Under the pieces are notes generated by a model, which was given only the letters and a program-made list of their open reading frames with translations, was not told where the DNA came from and ran no database searches. Below are positions 1 to 5,959 of a stretch of 19,670 nt of DNA, piece by piece (positions within the stretch are counted from its first letter, which is position 1; every line of letters begins with the position of its first letter). The stretch is from Bifidobacterium breve (GTDB lineage: Bacteria > Actinomycetota > Actinomycetes > S36-B12), in assembly GCA_945870085.1 (NCBI GenBank), contig CAMBQX010000011.1, positions 1 to 19,670 on the forward strand, written 5' to 3'. The translations under genes were made by a program, and so were the position numbers.

Positions 1-79
1 TTCCGAACCCGGAAGCTAAGCCTCTCAGCGCCGATGGTACTGCGCGGGTGACTGCGTGGGAGAGTAGGACGCCGCCGGA
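1..79 (+). rRNA. rrf: 5S ribosomal RNA, 3' part
   Basis: The window opens inside a 5S rRNA gene. The stretch reads as the conserved 3' two-thirds of a high-GC Gram-positive 5S rRNA: the GAACCCGGAAG segment of helix III and its loop, the AGCGCCGATGGTACTG stretch, and the closing GGGAGAGTAGGACGCCGCC segment. The 5' part lies outside the window. The exact 3' end is uncertain by a few bases; position 79 is chosen from the usual end just after CGCCGCC. It is presumably the last gene of an rRNA operon, because a strong terminator follows directly. Confidence 0.95.
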
Positions 80-88
80 CAATCTTTC

Positions 89-120
89 GCTAAGGGCCAC
101 TCCAAGGAGTGGCCCTTAGC
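89..120 (+). terminator. rRNA operon terminator hairpin
   Basis: A perfect inverted repeat: GCTAAGGGCCACTCC (89-103), a two-base AA centre, then its exact complement GGAGTGGCCCTTAGC (106-120). The innermost pairs will open to form a real loop. It lies 10 bases after the 5S end, where an rRNA operon terminator is expected. Only a short, poor T-run (ATTTC) follows, as is common in actinobacteria, where long U-tracts are often missing. The next gene starts only 32 bases later, so leakage through this hairpin could contribute to its expression. Confidence 0.9.
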
Positions 121-152
121 ATTTCACTTGCAAACTGAAAAAGGAGAACAAC

Positions 153-1622
153 GTGGCTGACAGGCGAACCCCTCGAGAAGGTGGGTCCGGTGGCAGTTCG
201 CGCCCGGGACGACCATCAGGTTCCGGAAAACCTTCCAGCGGGAAGCCCGCTTCGGGGCGACCGTCAAGTGGTAAGCCCGCTTCGGGGCGACCTTCAAGTG
301 GTAAGCCAAAGTCTGACCGTTGGGGGACAGATAAGCCACGGGCTGATCGTCCTTCCAGTGATCGTCCTTCCAGTGATCGTCCGCGCTCGGATAGGCCGTC
401 AAGTGGTAAGCCCGGATCCGGGCGACCGTCAGGTGATCGCCCGGGTTCTGATCGCCCGGCGAGCAATCGTTCCTGGAATGACAAGCCGCGAACCGACCGC
501 CCTCGTACTGATACCTGGGGGAGTGACAAGCCTCGTAGTGATCGTCCGCGTTCGGATCGTCCGCGTTCGGATCGTCCGTCGAGTGATCGCCCGCGTTCGG
601 ATCGTCCCTCGAGTGATCGTCCGCGTTCGGATCGTCCAAGTGGGGATCGTCCCTCGAGTGATCGTCCGCGTTCGGATCGTCCAAGTGGGGATCGTTCTTG
701 GAGTGATAAGCCGCGAAGTGATCGTCCTTCTAGTGATCGTCCGCGTTCGGATCGCCCGTCGAGTGATCGTCCGCGTTCGGATCGCCCAAGTGGGGATCGT
801 TCTTGGAGCGATAAGCCGCGAAGTGATCGTCCGTCGAGTGATCGGCCCTGGAACGATCGTCCGCGGACGGATCGGCAGATCCCGGACCGCCCACTCTCAG
901 ATCGCCCACGCGACCCGCAGATTCCAGATGAGATTACCGCTGAACAACTTGACCGTTCGGTGCTCTTAGAGCTTCGGACGTTGCCTGATGGTCTGGCTGA
1001 AATCGTTGCGCGTCACTTAGTGGCGGCAGATTTGGCCATGGCCGCCGACGATGTAGAACTAGCCATGGCGCATATCGAGGCTGCTAGGCGTAGGGCGGGT
1101 CGTGTTGCCGCGGTGCGCGAAGCCGCTGGTGTTGCTGCATATAAGGCCGGTAAGTTTCCCGAGGCAATATCGGAGTTGCGCACGGCCCGTCGCATGACTG
1201 GATCAAATGCGTTTATCCCGATGATCGCGGACTGTGAGCGCGGCTTGGGTCGACCACAAAAAGCACTCGATCTTATAAAAACTACGAATACAAAGACCCT
1301 TGATGATGAAACTCGTGCTGAGCTCTTGATCGTTGGGGCCGGCGCACGTGCTGACCTAGGCCAACTCGAGGCTGCTGTTGTCACCTTGCAGGTTCCAGAG
1401 CTAACGAAGCTGCGCCCGGGCACTGCAAGGGCGCGACTGCAGTATGCGTACTCGGATTTCTTGGCTCAGGTAGGTAGAACTACTGAAGCTTGGGAGTGGA
1501 TGGAACGCGCCGCGGCCTCTGATATTGACGGGGCTACAGACGCGGCCGAACGTTGCGAGGAATTCGCGGGTATTGCCTTTACTGAGGAGATTGGTTCTCC
1601 TGCTGATCCAGCCAACGACTGA
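153..1622 (+). CDS. TPR-type protein with long pentad-repeat disordered N terminus
   Basis: A 489-residue protein in two parts. Residues 1-258 are low complexity, made almost only of S, D, R, K, P and G with six scattered Trp. Residues 259-489 are an all-helical domain with TPR-like helix pairs, for example AAYKAGKFPEAISELRTARR and GQLEAAVVTL. The GTG start at 153 is well supported by AAGGAG at 141-146, six bases upstream. I recall that actinobacteria often encode, near this conserved gene block, a protein with a variable basic low-complexity N terminus and such a helical domain; its function is unknown. The disordered part is a polyampholyte with net positive charge, so binding to RNA or another polyanion is a reasonable inference but not shown. 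The gene follows the 5S terminator closely with no promoter I can recognise between them. Its last 44 bases overlap the convergent hydrolase gene. Confidence 0.9.
   Translation: MADRRTPREGGSGGSSRPGRPSGSGKPSSGKPASGRPSSGKPASGRPSSGKPKSDRWGTDKPRADRPSSDRPSSDRPRSDRPSSGKPGSGRPSGDRPGSDRPASNRSWNDKPRTDRPRTDTWGSDKPRSDRPRSDRPRSDRPSSDRPRSDRPSSDRPRSDRPSGDRPSSDRPRSDRPSGDRSWSDKPRSDRPSSDRPRSDRPSSDRPRSDRPSGDRSWSDKPRSDRPSSDRPWNDRPRTDRQIPDRPLSDRPRDPQIPDEITAEQLDRSVLLELRTLPDGLAEIVARHLVAADLAMAADDVELAMAHIEAARRRAGRVAAVREAAGVAAYKAGKFPEAISELRTARRMTGSNAFIPMIADCERGLGRPQKALDLIKTTNTKTLDDETRAELLIVGAGARADLGQLEAAVVTLQVPELTKLRPGTARARLQYAYSDFLAQVGRTTEAWEWMERAAASDIDGATDAAERCEEFAGIAFTEEIGSPADPAND
210..908 (+). repeat. 15-nt coding tandem repeats (pentapeptide register)
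   Basis: Within the TPR-type gene, residues 20-252 follow an unbroken 5-residue register. Every position divisible by five, from 25 to 250, is G or D (N once, at 105). It is usually followed by R/K and then P, and preceded by S, T or G. The first part (to about residue 52) uses SGKP/SGRP units and the later part mainly SDRP units. At DNA level this is a 15-base period dominated by variants of GTGATCGTCC and GTTCGGATCG. A larger duplication is visible: the stretch from 681 recurs from 786 (105 bases, 35 codons), nearly identical for about the first 50 bases. Confidence 0.93.
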
Positions 1623-2523
1623 TACCCATCACATTGGCTTGCACACTTGAGAGATCTTCGTAAGTGGTGACTCGATCGGGGTCGGCGTAAAAGTCGAGGT
1701 GACGTGCGCGATCGCGTTCTTTCACTAGCGCCACTGCGTGATCGATATCGGGTGACTGTGATCTGGCCTCACGTACTGCTTCAACCCAGTAGCAAAGCTC
1801 GGCCTCAGATTCAGCGAGCACATCGTGGACGGCCGTAACGGGGCCGTAGTGGGAGAAAAGCAAGCGTTCGGCACCCGCGTCGCGCATGCGTGCCAAAGAC
1901 GAGAGCGCGAGGTCAAGGTCAAAATCTGGCGGTGGGGTAGCAGGGCGCACCTGCGCGGTTTGCTGCACATAAACACCGGCCGCATCACCTGTATAAAGGT
2001 CACCGGTTTGTGAATCGAGCAGTCCAACGTGGTGTGAGGCGTGACCTGGGTTATGGAAAGTCTTCAACACCCGGCCATCACCTAAATCAATGCTGCCGGT
2101 GTCACCGAGTGAAACGATGCGCTCAACGGGGGTGGGCAAGAGGTCACCAAATAGGCGATCCATATCCGGGCCGAAAACCCGGTGGGCGCTGGCCACAAGT
2201 TTGGTTGGATCAGCGAGATGGCGCGCCCCTTTTTCATGTACCACGATGGTGGCATTGGGGAAGGCCGTGGCGAGATCACCAACGCCGCCGGCATGATCAA
2301 GATGGATATGGGTTACCACGATCGTGGCTAAATCTGCGGCATCAATACCAAGTTGGCGAAGTGAGTCAACGACCATCGGGGCTGATCTCGCCGTGCCAGT
2401 TTCGACCAAACAGGGCTTACTCGACCTGATGAGGTAACTGGCGGTGATACCGGCGTGCCCCCCCATTTGAGTATCAATTTCAAATACTTCATCGCCGAGG
2501 GCGGTAGTTATTGGGTTTCCCAC
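1579..2523 (-). CDS. Metallo-beta-lactamase-fold hydrolase
   Basis: A 314-residue protein of the MBL fold. It has the zinc motif HxHxDH as THIHLDHAGG (H72, H74, D76, H77), a further metal His in NPGHASHH (H161), the bridging Asp in YTGDAAG (D180) and a late His in FSHYG (H225). These are the ligands of glyoxalase II-like and related hydrolases with two metal ions. The substrate cannot be read from sequence; thioester or lactone hydrolysis is possible. The start is GTG at 2523, the first possible start after an in-frame TAG immediately upstream; no good Shine-Dalgarno sequence is seen. It is the only gene on the minus strand. It is divergent from the SSB-like gene across a 132-base gap, and its 3' end overlaps the preceding + strand gene tail to tail by 44 bases. 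It is not part of the conserved gene order known from other actinobacteria, so it may be a lineage-specific insertion. Confidence 0.9.
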   Translation of the reverse strand: MGNPITTALGDEVFEIDTQMGGHAGITASYLIRSSKPCLVETGTARSAPMVVDSLRQLGIDAADLATIVVTHIHLDHAGGVGDLATAFPNATIVVHEKGARHLADPTKLVASAHRVFGPDMDRLFGDLLPTPVERIVSLGDTGSIDLGDGRVLKTFHNPGHASHHVGLLDSQTGDLYTGDAAGVYVQQTAQVRPATPPPDFDLDLALSSLARMRDAGAERLLFSHYGPVTAVHDVLAESEAELCYWVEAVREARSQSPDIDHAVALVKERDRARHLDFYADPDRVTTYEDLSSVQANVMGISRWLDQQENQSPQ

Positions 2524-2655
2524 AGGCTAAGTGTGAGGTGTCAAGGCTTGCACAGCAAGTGAATTGGCTAATGCGGCCTATTCACGAATACGACACAGTC
2601 GAATTCTGCGGCCAGAGCTACTGGCACGCACCCGGTATTTGACTTAGGAGCGTCC
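2524..2655. other. Divergent intergenic region between hydrolase and SSB-like genes
   Basis: This 132-base region should hold two outward promoters. I find the SSB-like gene's AGGAG at 2646-2650 but no -35/-10 pair good enough to call on either strand. Confidence 0.5.
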
Positions 2656-3015
2656 ATGGCAAATAAACCCACCGCCACCCTTGATGGGCATGGTTCGCGC
2701 AATGAGGTCAACCTCATTGGCAGGTTGGGCAACTCAATCGAGGCGCGTCAACTACCCAGTGGCGATGTCATCACCGTATTCTCGGTGATTATTGACCGCC
2801 CGGTTCGAGAGCAATGGGGCCGCACGAAAGTAGACACGATCGCATGTCAGGCGATGCGATCACCGATTATCGCTCGCTTGGCACTTTTAGATCCGGGGCA
2901 GTGGATAGAAGTGCAAGGGGTGCTGCGGCGCAGGTTTTGGCGAGCGGGCTCAGGGTTGGCGAGTTCCATGGAAGTTGAGGTGCGAAGGTTGGTGCGGGTT
3001 AAATTGGCGCCGTAG
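2656..3015 (+). CDS. Small SSB-like OB-fold protein
   Basis: A 119-residue protein resembling the OB-fold of bacterial single-stranded DNA-binding proteins: NEVNLIGRLG near residues 16-25, a central FSVIIDRP strand, and a GQWIEVQGVLRRRFW strand near residues 81-95, equivalent to the 'GxxVxVxGxL' strand of SSB. It is much shorter than the main SSB (about 160-180 residues in actinobacteria). It also lacks the disordered linker and acidic DDDIPF-type tail that recruits repair and replication partners, ending instead in RVKLAP. It is therefore more likely an accessory SSB paralogue than the essential SSB. The ATG start has AGGAG at 2646-2650, five bases upstream. It stands alone on its strand, divergent from the hydrolase and 80 bases before the next gene. 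Confidence 0.78.
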   Translation: MANKPTATLDGHGSRNEVNLIGRLGNSIEARQLPSGDVITVFSVIIDRPVREQWGRTKVDTIACQAMRSPIIARLALLDPGQWIEVQGVLRRRFWRAGSGLASSMEVEVRRLVRVKLAP

Positions 3016-3036
3016 CTGGGGCGCGGATCTAAACGG

Positions 3037-3063
3037 CGCCGCCTGCGCCGCCTGCGCCGCCTG
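3037..3063 (+). repeat. Three perfect 9-base tandem repeats
   Basis: Three exact copies of CGCCGCCTG in the 80-base gap between the SSB-like gene and the second TPR gene. The unit is not self-complementary and no T-run follows, so it does not look like a terminator. It is most simply a slippage-generated microsatellite; a regulatory role is possible but not indicated. Confidence 0.8.
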
Positions 3064-3095
3064 CATCACCTTGGCCAACATGGCACCATAGGGGG

Positions 3096-3572
3096 GTGTC
3101 AAACTCCGAATCCAGTCTTGCCGGCCCAGCCGGTAGCCCATACGAGTGGTATCAGCGGGCTCAAGACCTATTGGCTTCGGGTAATAGTGATGCCGCAGCA
3201 CAACTGCTGGAACGCCTACTCGAGGCCGAACCCGGCTCGCGGTCAGTACTTGAGGCGTATGCCAGAGCGGTATTTGATGCGCGGCGCTATGGCGATGCGG
3301 TCTCCGCATTTGGCGCACTATTGGAGGTTGCTCCCGATGATGACTACGCGCATTTTGGGATTGGGATGTCACTTTGGCGGCAACAAGAATTCGTCCTGGC
3401 CCGTGACCATCTATCAATGGCATTTGTGATGCGTCCTGATCGCACCGAATACGGCAAAGCCCTCAGCCAAGTCAAGGCCACCTTGCGGGCCCGGGCAGCT
3501 GATCAACTCCCGTTGAACGGGCCACTTTCTGGGACCCCGCATATTGACATCTACAAGGTCGATGAGTTATGA
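3096..3572 (+). CDS. Tetratricopeptide repeat protein
   Basis: A 158-residue soluble protein, mostly three consecutive TPR-type helix pairs between about residues 17 and 118: YEWYQRAQDLLASGNSDAAA, then AYARAVFDARRYGDAVSAFG, then IGMSLWRQQEFVLARDHLSM. The C terminus (DIYKVDEL) is short and acidic. No signal peptide or membrane segment is seen. A TPR protein directly before the Rv1692-type phosphatase is a conserved arrangement in actinobacteria; its partner is unknown to me. GTG at 3096 is chosen because no other ATG, GTG or TTG lies in frame between the upstream region and the first helix. It has no normally spaced Shine-Dalgarno sequence, only a G-run touching the start codon. Its stop overlaps the next start as ATGA, so the two are translationally coupled. 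Confidence 0.85.
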   Translation: MSNSESSLAGPAGSPYEWYQRAQDLLASGNSDAAAQLLERLLEAEPGSRSVLEAYARAVFDARRYGDAVSAFGALLEVAPDDDYAHFGIGMSLWRQQEFVLARDHLSMAFVMRPDRTEYGKALSQVKATLRARAADQLPLNGPLSGTPHIDIYKVDEL

Positions 3573-4399
3573 GTTCCTCTTTGCCCGAGCTATTCGATTT
3601 GTTGCTCTTTGACCTCGATGGTGTCGTATATATCGGCCCACATGCGGTGCCAGGTGCCATTGAAGGTATTCGGGCGGCCCACGAGCAGGGAGTTCGGTGT
3701 TGCTACATCACAAACAACGCATCGCGTACCCCAGGCGAGGTGACCGAACACTTACAAAGTTTGGGTATTCAGGCAAACGCAAGTGATGTCGTTACCTCCG
3801 CACAGGCCGGGGTGTCGTTACTCGCTGACCTCGTCCCACCGCGGAGTCGAATTTTGGCCATCGGAGGTCCGGGGGTATTCGAGGCTTTACGCGAACGTGA
3901 ATTTGTTCCGGTGGAGTCTGCTGACGATTCACCTGTTGGGGTTTTGCAGGGCATCGGGATGGATTTAAATTGGCGGGCTTTGACCGAGGCCACTTTTGCC
4001 GTCGCCGCAGGATTGCCTTGGGTTGCAACTAATTTGGATTCAACTTTCCCGACCCCGCGTGGGTTGGCTCCCGGCAACGGCTCAATGGTCGAGGCAGTTG
4101 CACATGCCACCGGCCGTAGGCCAGATGGAGTTGGGGGCAAGCCGGAGCCGGCACTGCTGCTGGAGGCCCTGGCCCGTACCGGAGCCACCCGACCACTGAT
4201 GATCGGTGATCGCCTTGATACCGATATTGCCGCGGGCAACCGGTTAGGGATGGCAACTTTGTTGGTTATGACCGGGGTAACTGGTGAAAGTCAGCTCGCA
4301 GGTGCTACCGGGCTTGAGGAGCCAACCTATGTGGCACCAGATCTTTCGTGCTTGAGTGCCGGGACCTCATGGGAGCACCTCAAATGGGTGAAGGGGTAA
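3569..4399 (+). CDS. HAD-IIA family phosphatase (Rv1692-like glycerol/sugar phosphate phosphatase)
   Basis: A 276-residue HAD hydrolase of the NagD-like class IIA. Motif I is LLFDLDGVVYIG with nucleophile D15 and acid/base D17; motif II is YITNNAS (T48); motif III Lys is in GGKPEP (K191); motif IV is MIGDRLDTDI with metal-binding D214 and D219. The C2 cap lies between motifs II and III. The syntenic Mycobacterium tuberculosis gene Rv1692 is reported to be a glycerol 3-phosphate phosphatase involved in recycling polar heads of glycerophospholipids. The same activity is likely here by synteny, though HAD-IIA substrates are hard to predict and phosphoglycolate is an alternative. The ATG overlaps the TPR gene stop (ATGA). 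A 50-base gap with a weak 5-bp hairpin separates it from the next gene. Confidence 0.9.
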   Translation: MSSSLPELFDLLLFDLDGVVYIGPHAVPGAIEGIRAAHEQGVRCCYITNNASRTPGEVTEHLQSLGIQANASDVVTSAQAGVSLLADLVPPRSRILAIGGPGVFEALREREFVPVESADDSPVGVLQGIGMDLNWRALTEATFAVAAGLPWVATNLDSTFPTPRGLAPGNGSMVEAVAHATGRRPDGVGGKPEPALLLEALARTGATRPLMIGDRLDTDIAAGNRLGMATLLVMTGVTGESQLAGATGLEEPTYVAPDLSCLSAGTSWEHLKWVKG

Positions 4400-4439
4400 C
4401 GTGGTCTTCACCGTCGGCTTGTTAGCCGCACCGGCACTT

Positions 4440-4444
4440 GGAGG
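4440..4444 (+). promoter_or_regulatory. Shine-Dalgarno GGAGG that fixes the start at 4450
   Basis: GGAGG lies five bases before ATG at 4450. An in-frame TTG at 4438 would extend the protein by four residues, but it overlaps this site and has no ribosome-binding site of its own, so ATG 4450 is preferred. Confidence 0.8.
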
Positions 4445-4449
4445 AATTG

Positions 4450-4905
4450 ATGTTTGAAGACCTGCGAGGCTATTTGCAGATGGCCAGCGGCCTCACCGAA
4501 GTTACCGCAGCTAAAGCCAAAGAGATTGCGATGGCACTGGTTAGTCAAAGCCTGAATATGTCCGCGAAAGCCCCTGATGTGGTTGGGCAGGTGCAGGAGC
4601 TGGCAGATGATCTCGTAAGCACCAGTAAGGAGAACCGCGAAATGCTGCTGGGCCTGATTCGTTCTGAGGTTGATCGCGCGGTAGGGCGCATGGGTTTTGT
4701 GCGCGAGGATGAACTCGCAGCACTTCGGCGCCATGTGCAGCGCCTCGAGCAGCAGTTGCTAGATCTGAAGTCTGGTGTGGGCGATAAGACGTCGACGCAA
4801 GCGCCACAACCTCCGGCTAGAGACTCCGCTGCACCTGCAGACATTCCACTGAAAAAGAAAAAGAAGAAGGTCATTGTCGTTAATGAAGGAGCTAAGGGTG
4901 TCTGA
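4450..4905 (+). CDS. Helical protein with lysine-rich C-terminal tail, function unknown
   Basis: A 151-residue protein that I do not recognise with certainty. Residues 1 to about 105 are predicted helical and coiled-coil-like, with heptad spacing in VVGQVQELADDLVSTSKENR and DELAALRRHVQRLEQQLLDL. This layout resembles phasin-like proteins or PHA-regulator-like helical bundles. It is followed by a Pro/Ala/Ser/Thr linker (STQAPQPPARDSAAPAD) and a run of six lysines (KKKKKKVIVV). The run is encoded by an A-rich stretch, AAA AAG AAA AAG AAG AAG, at 4852-4869. A basic tail after a coiled coil suggests contact with nucleic acid, membrane or a polyanion, but this is inference. The gene sits between the phosphatase and the small acidic protein, and overlaps the latter by eight bases. 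The acidic neighbour could be a partner of the basic tail. Confidence 0.8.
   Translation: MFEDLRGYLQMASGLTEVTAAKAKEIAMALVSQSLNMSAKAPDVVGQVQELADDLVSTSKENREMLLGLIRSEVDRAVGRMGFVREDELAALRRHVQRLEQQLLDLKSGVGDKTSTQAPQPPARDSAAPADIPLKKKKKKVIVVNEGAKGV
4886..4891 (+). promoter_or_regulatory. Shine-Dalgarno AAGGAG inside the upstream gene, fixing the start at 4898
   Basis: AAGGAG ends six bases before GTG 4898, a good spacing. Earlier in-frame starts (TTG 4874, ATG 4883) have no such site. The site lies in the last codons of the preceding gene, which means coupled translation. Confidence 0.75.
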
Positions 4906-5122
4906 CGAAGATCTTGAAATTGATGACGTACTAGTACTCGAAGACGTTAATACCGAGTTAGCCCTGGCTGTTTGGGAACCAACGGGTGATATCGGCATTG
5001 ATGCGGCATTAGATGAGTTAACCCAGATTGAAGATCTGCCACCAGGCGAGCGAATCGCAGTTTACGAAGGCGTCCATCGGCAGTTGCATCAGCGGCTAGC
5101 TGATCTAAGCACCGGCCCGTAA
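4898..5122 (+). CDS. Small acidic conserved protein (Rv1693 position)
   Basis: A 74-residue, strongly acidic protein beginning SDEDLEIDDVLVLEDVNTEL, with a C-terminal helical half (GIDAALDELTQIEDLPPGER, then VYEGVHRQLHQRLADL). No membrane segment is seen. Between the phosphatase and tlyA, actinobacteria commonly carry a short protein of this kind (Rv1693 in M. tuberculosis, also short). Its function is not known to me. The start GTG 4898 is chosen for its AAGGAG at 4886-4891 and its short overlap with the preceding stop; starts at 4883 or 4874 would add 5 or 8 residues. It ends seven bases before tlyA and is clearly in the same transcript. The acidic N terminus opposite the lysine tail of the previous protein makes an interaction conceivable. 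Confidence 0.82.
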   Translation: MSDEDLEIDDVLVLEDVNTELALAVWEPTGDIGIDAALDELTQIEDLPPGERIAVYEGVHRQLHQRLADLSTGP

Positions 5123-5128
5123 CCGGTA

Positions 5129-5959
5129 ATGGTCCTGCGCCGGCTCGACGCGGAATTGACGAGGCGGGGGTTGGCTCGTTCGCGTGATCAAGCGCGTGTA
5201 CTAATCACCGCTGGAAATGTGCTGGTGCGCGGCACAGTAGCTTTAAAGCCTGCCACCCAAGTCGATAGTGATGCGTCAATAGTTGTCAATGATGGCCATG
5301 AAGGTGCGCACTATGTCTCACGCGGTGCCCACAAGCTCATCGGCGCCCTAGAAGCATTTACCGATTTTAAGGTTGCCGGTCGAGATGGGCTTGATGCCGG
5401 TGCGTCAACCGGCGGGTTTACCCAAGTCTTGCTAGAGCGGGGGATCTCTCGGGTACTGGCGGTGGATGTTGGGTATGGCCAGCTGGCTTGGCCGCTGCGC
5501 GGTGACCCACGGGTTCACCTAATGGAGCGCACGAACGTCCGTACCTTGAGTGCCGAGAAGTTGCCCTGGCTGGCATCGGTGGTAGTCGCCGACCTCTCAT
5601 TTATCTCCCTACAGGTGGTACTCCCGGCGCTGGTTGCCTGTTCGGCGCCAAACGCTGACTACCTCGTGATGGTGAAGCCCCAATTCGAGGTTGGCAAAGA
5701 GGCGGTCGGTGCAGGGGTGGTTCGCGACCCAGAGTTACGGGCGGGTGCGGTGCGGTCGGTGGCGCTGGCGGCAACTGCGCTGGGGCTACGCGTACGCGGG
5801 GTGACTGCAAGCCCGCTGCCGGGGCCGGCCGGCAATGTGGAGTACTTCCTCTGGCTTGAACAGGTCGCACCGGGCGATCGAGATAATGAGGATAATGGTC
5901 TAAGTGCGGCAGCACTTGATGTCGCGATCCGCACCGCAGTCGAGGAAGGACCGGCATGA
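5129..5959 (+). CDS. tlyA: rRNA 2'-O-methyltransferase TlyA (S4 + FtsJ-like domains)
   Basis: A 276-residue TlyA-family protein. Residues 3-60 form an S4 RNA-binding domain (RRLDAELTRRGLARSRDQAR). The remainder is an FtsJ/RrmJ-type Rossmann methyltransferase with the SAM-binding loop LDAGASTGGFT near residues 88-98. The catalytic K-D-K-E set is present: K69 (RGAHKL), D155 (VVADLSF), K183 (VKPQFE) and E238 (NVEYF), close to the numbering known for the mycobacterial enzyme. In mycobacteria TlyA methylates the 2'-OH of C1409 in 16S and C1920 in 23S rRNA, sites that affect capreomycin susceptibility. The ATG start gives the usual family N terminus. No Shine-Dalgarno sequence is obvious, and the gene follows the preceding stop by seven bases. 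It overlaps nadK as ATGA. Confidence 0.95.
   Translation: MVLRRLDAELTRRGLARSRDQARVLITAGNVLVRGTVALKPATQVDSDASIVVNDGHEGAHYVSRGAHKLIGALEAFTDFKVAGRDGLDAGASTGGFTQVLLERGISRVLAVDVGYGQLAWPLRGDPRVHLMERTNVRTLSAEKLPWLASVVVADLSFISLQVVLPALVACSAPNADYLVMVKPQFEVGKEAVGAGVVRDPELRAGAVRSVALAATALGLRVRGVTASPLPGPAGNVEYFLWLEQVAPGDRDNEDNGLSAAALDVAIRTAVEEGPA

Noticed and set aside
116..684. Two long minus-strand open frames opposite the pentad-repeat region, also repetitive (DDPNADDHS-like and GRSLEGRS-like).
   Set aside because: They are by-products of the 15-base period, which leaves other frames open. The + strand frame has a good ribosome-binding site and a conserved-looking C-terminal domain; these have neither.
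2539..2544. A perfect TTGACA on the minus strand upstream of the hydrolase gene.
   Set aside because: The -10 element would fall inside the coding sequence, where it reads GGGAAA; no promoter can be built from it with normal spacing.
3037..3063. GC-rich triplet-like repeats considered as a terminator or as coding sequence for an extended TPR protein.
   Set aside because: The unit is not self-complementary, and no start codon lies upstream in the TPR frame, so neither reading holds.
4415..4428. Hairpin CGGCT-TGTT-AGCCG between the phosphatase and the lysine-tailed protein.
   Set aside because: Only five base pairs and no T-run; too weak to call a terminator in GC-rich DNA.
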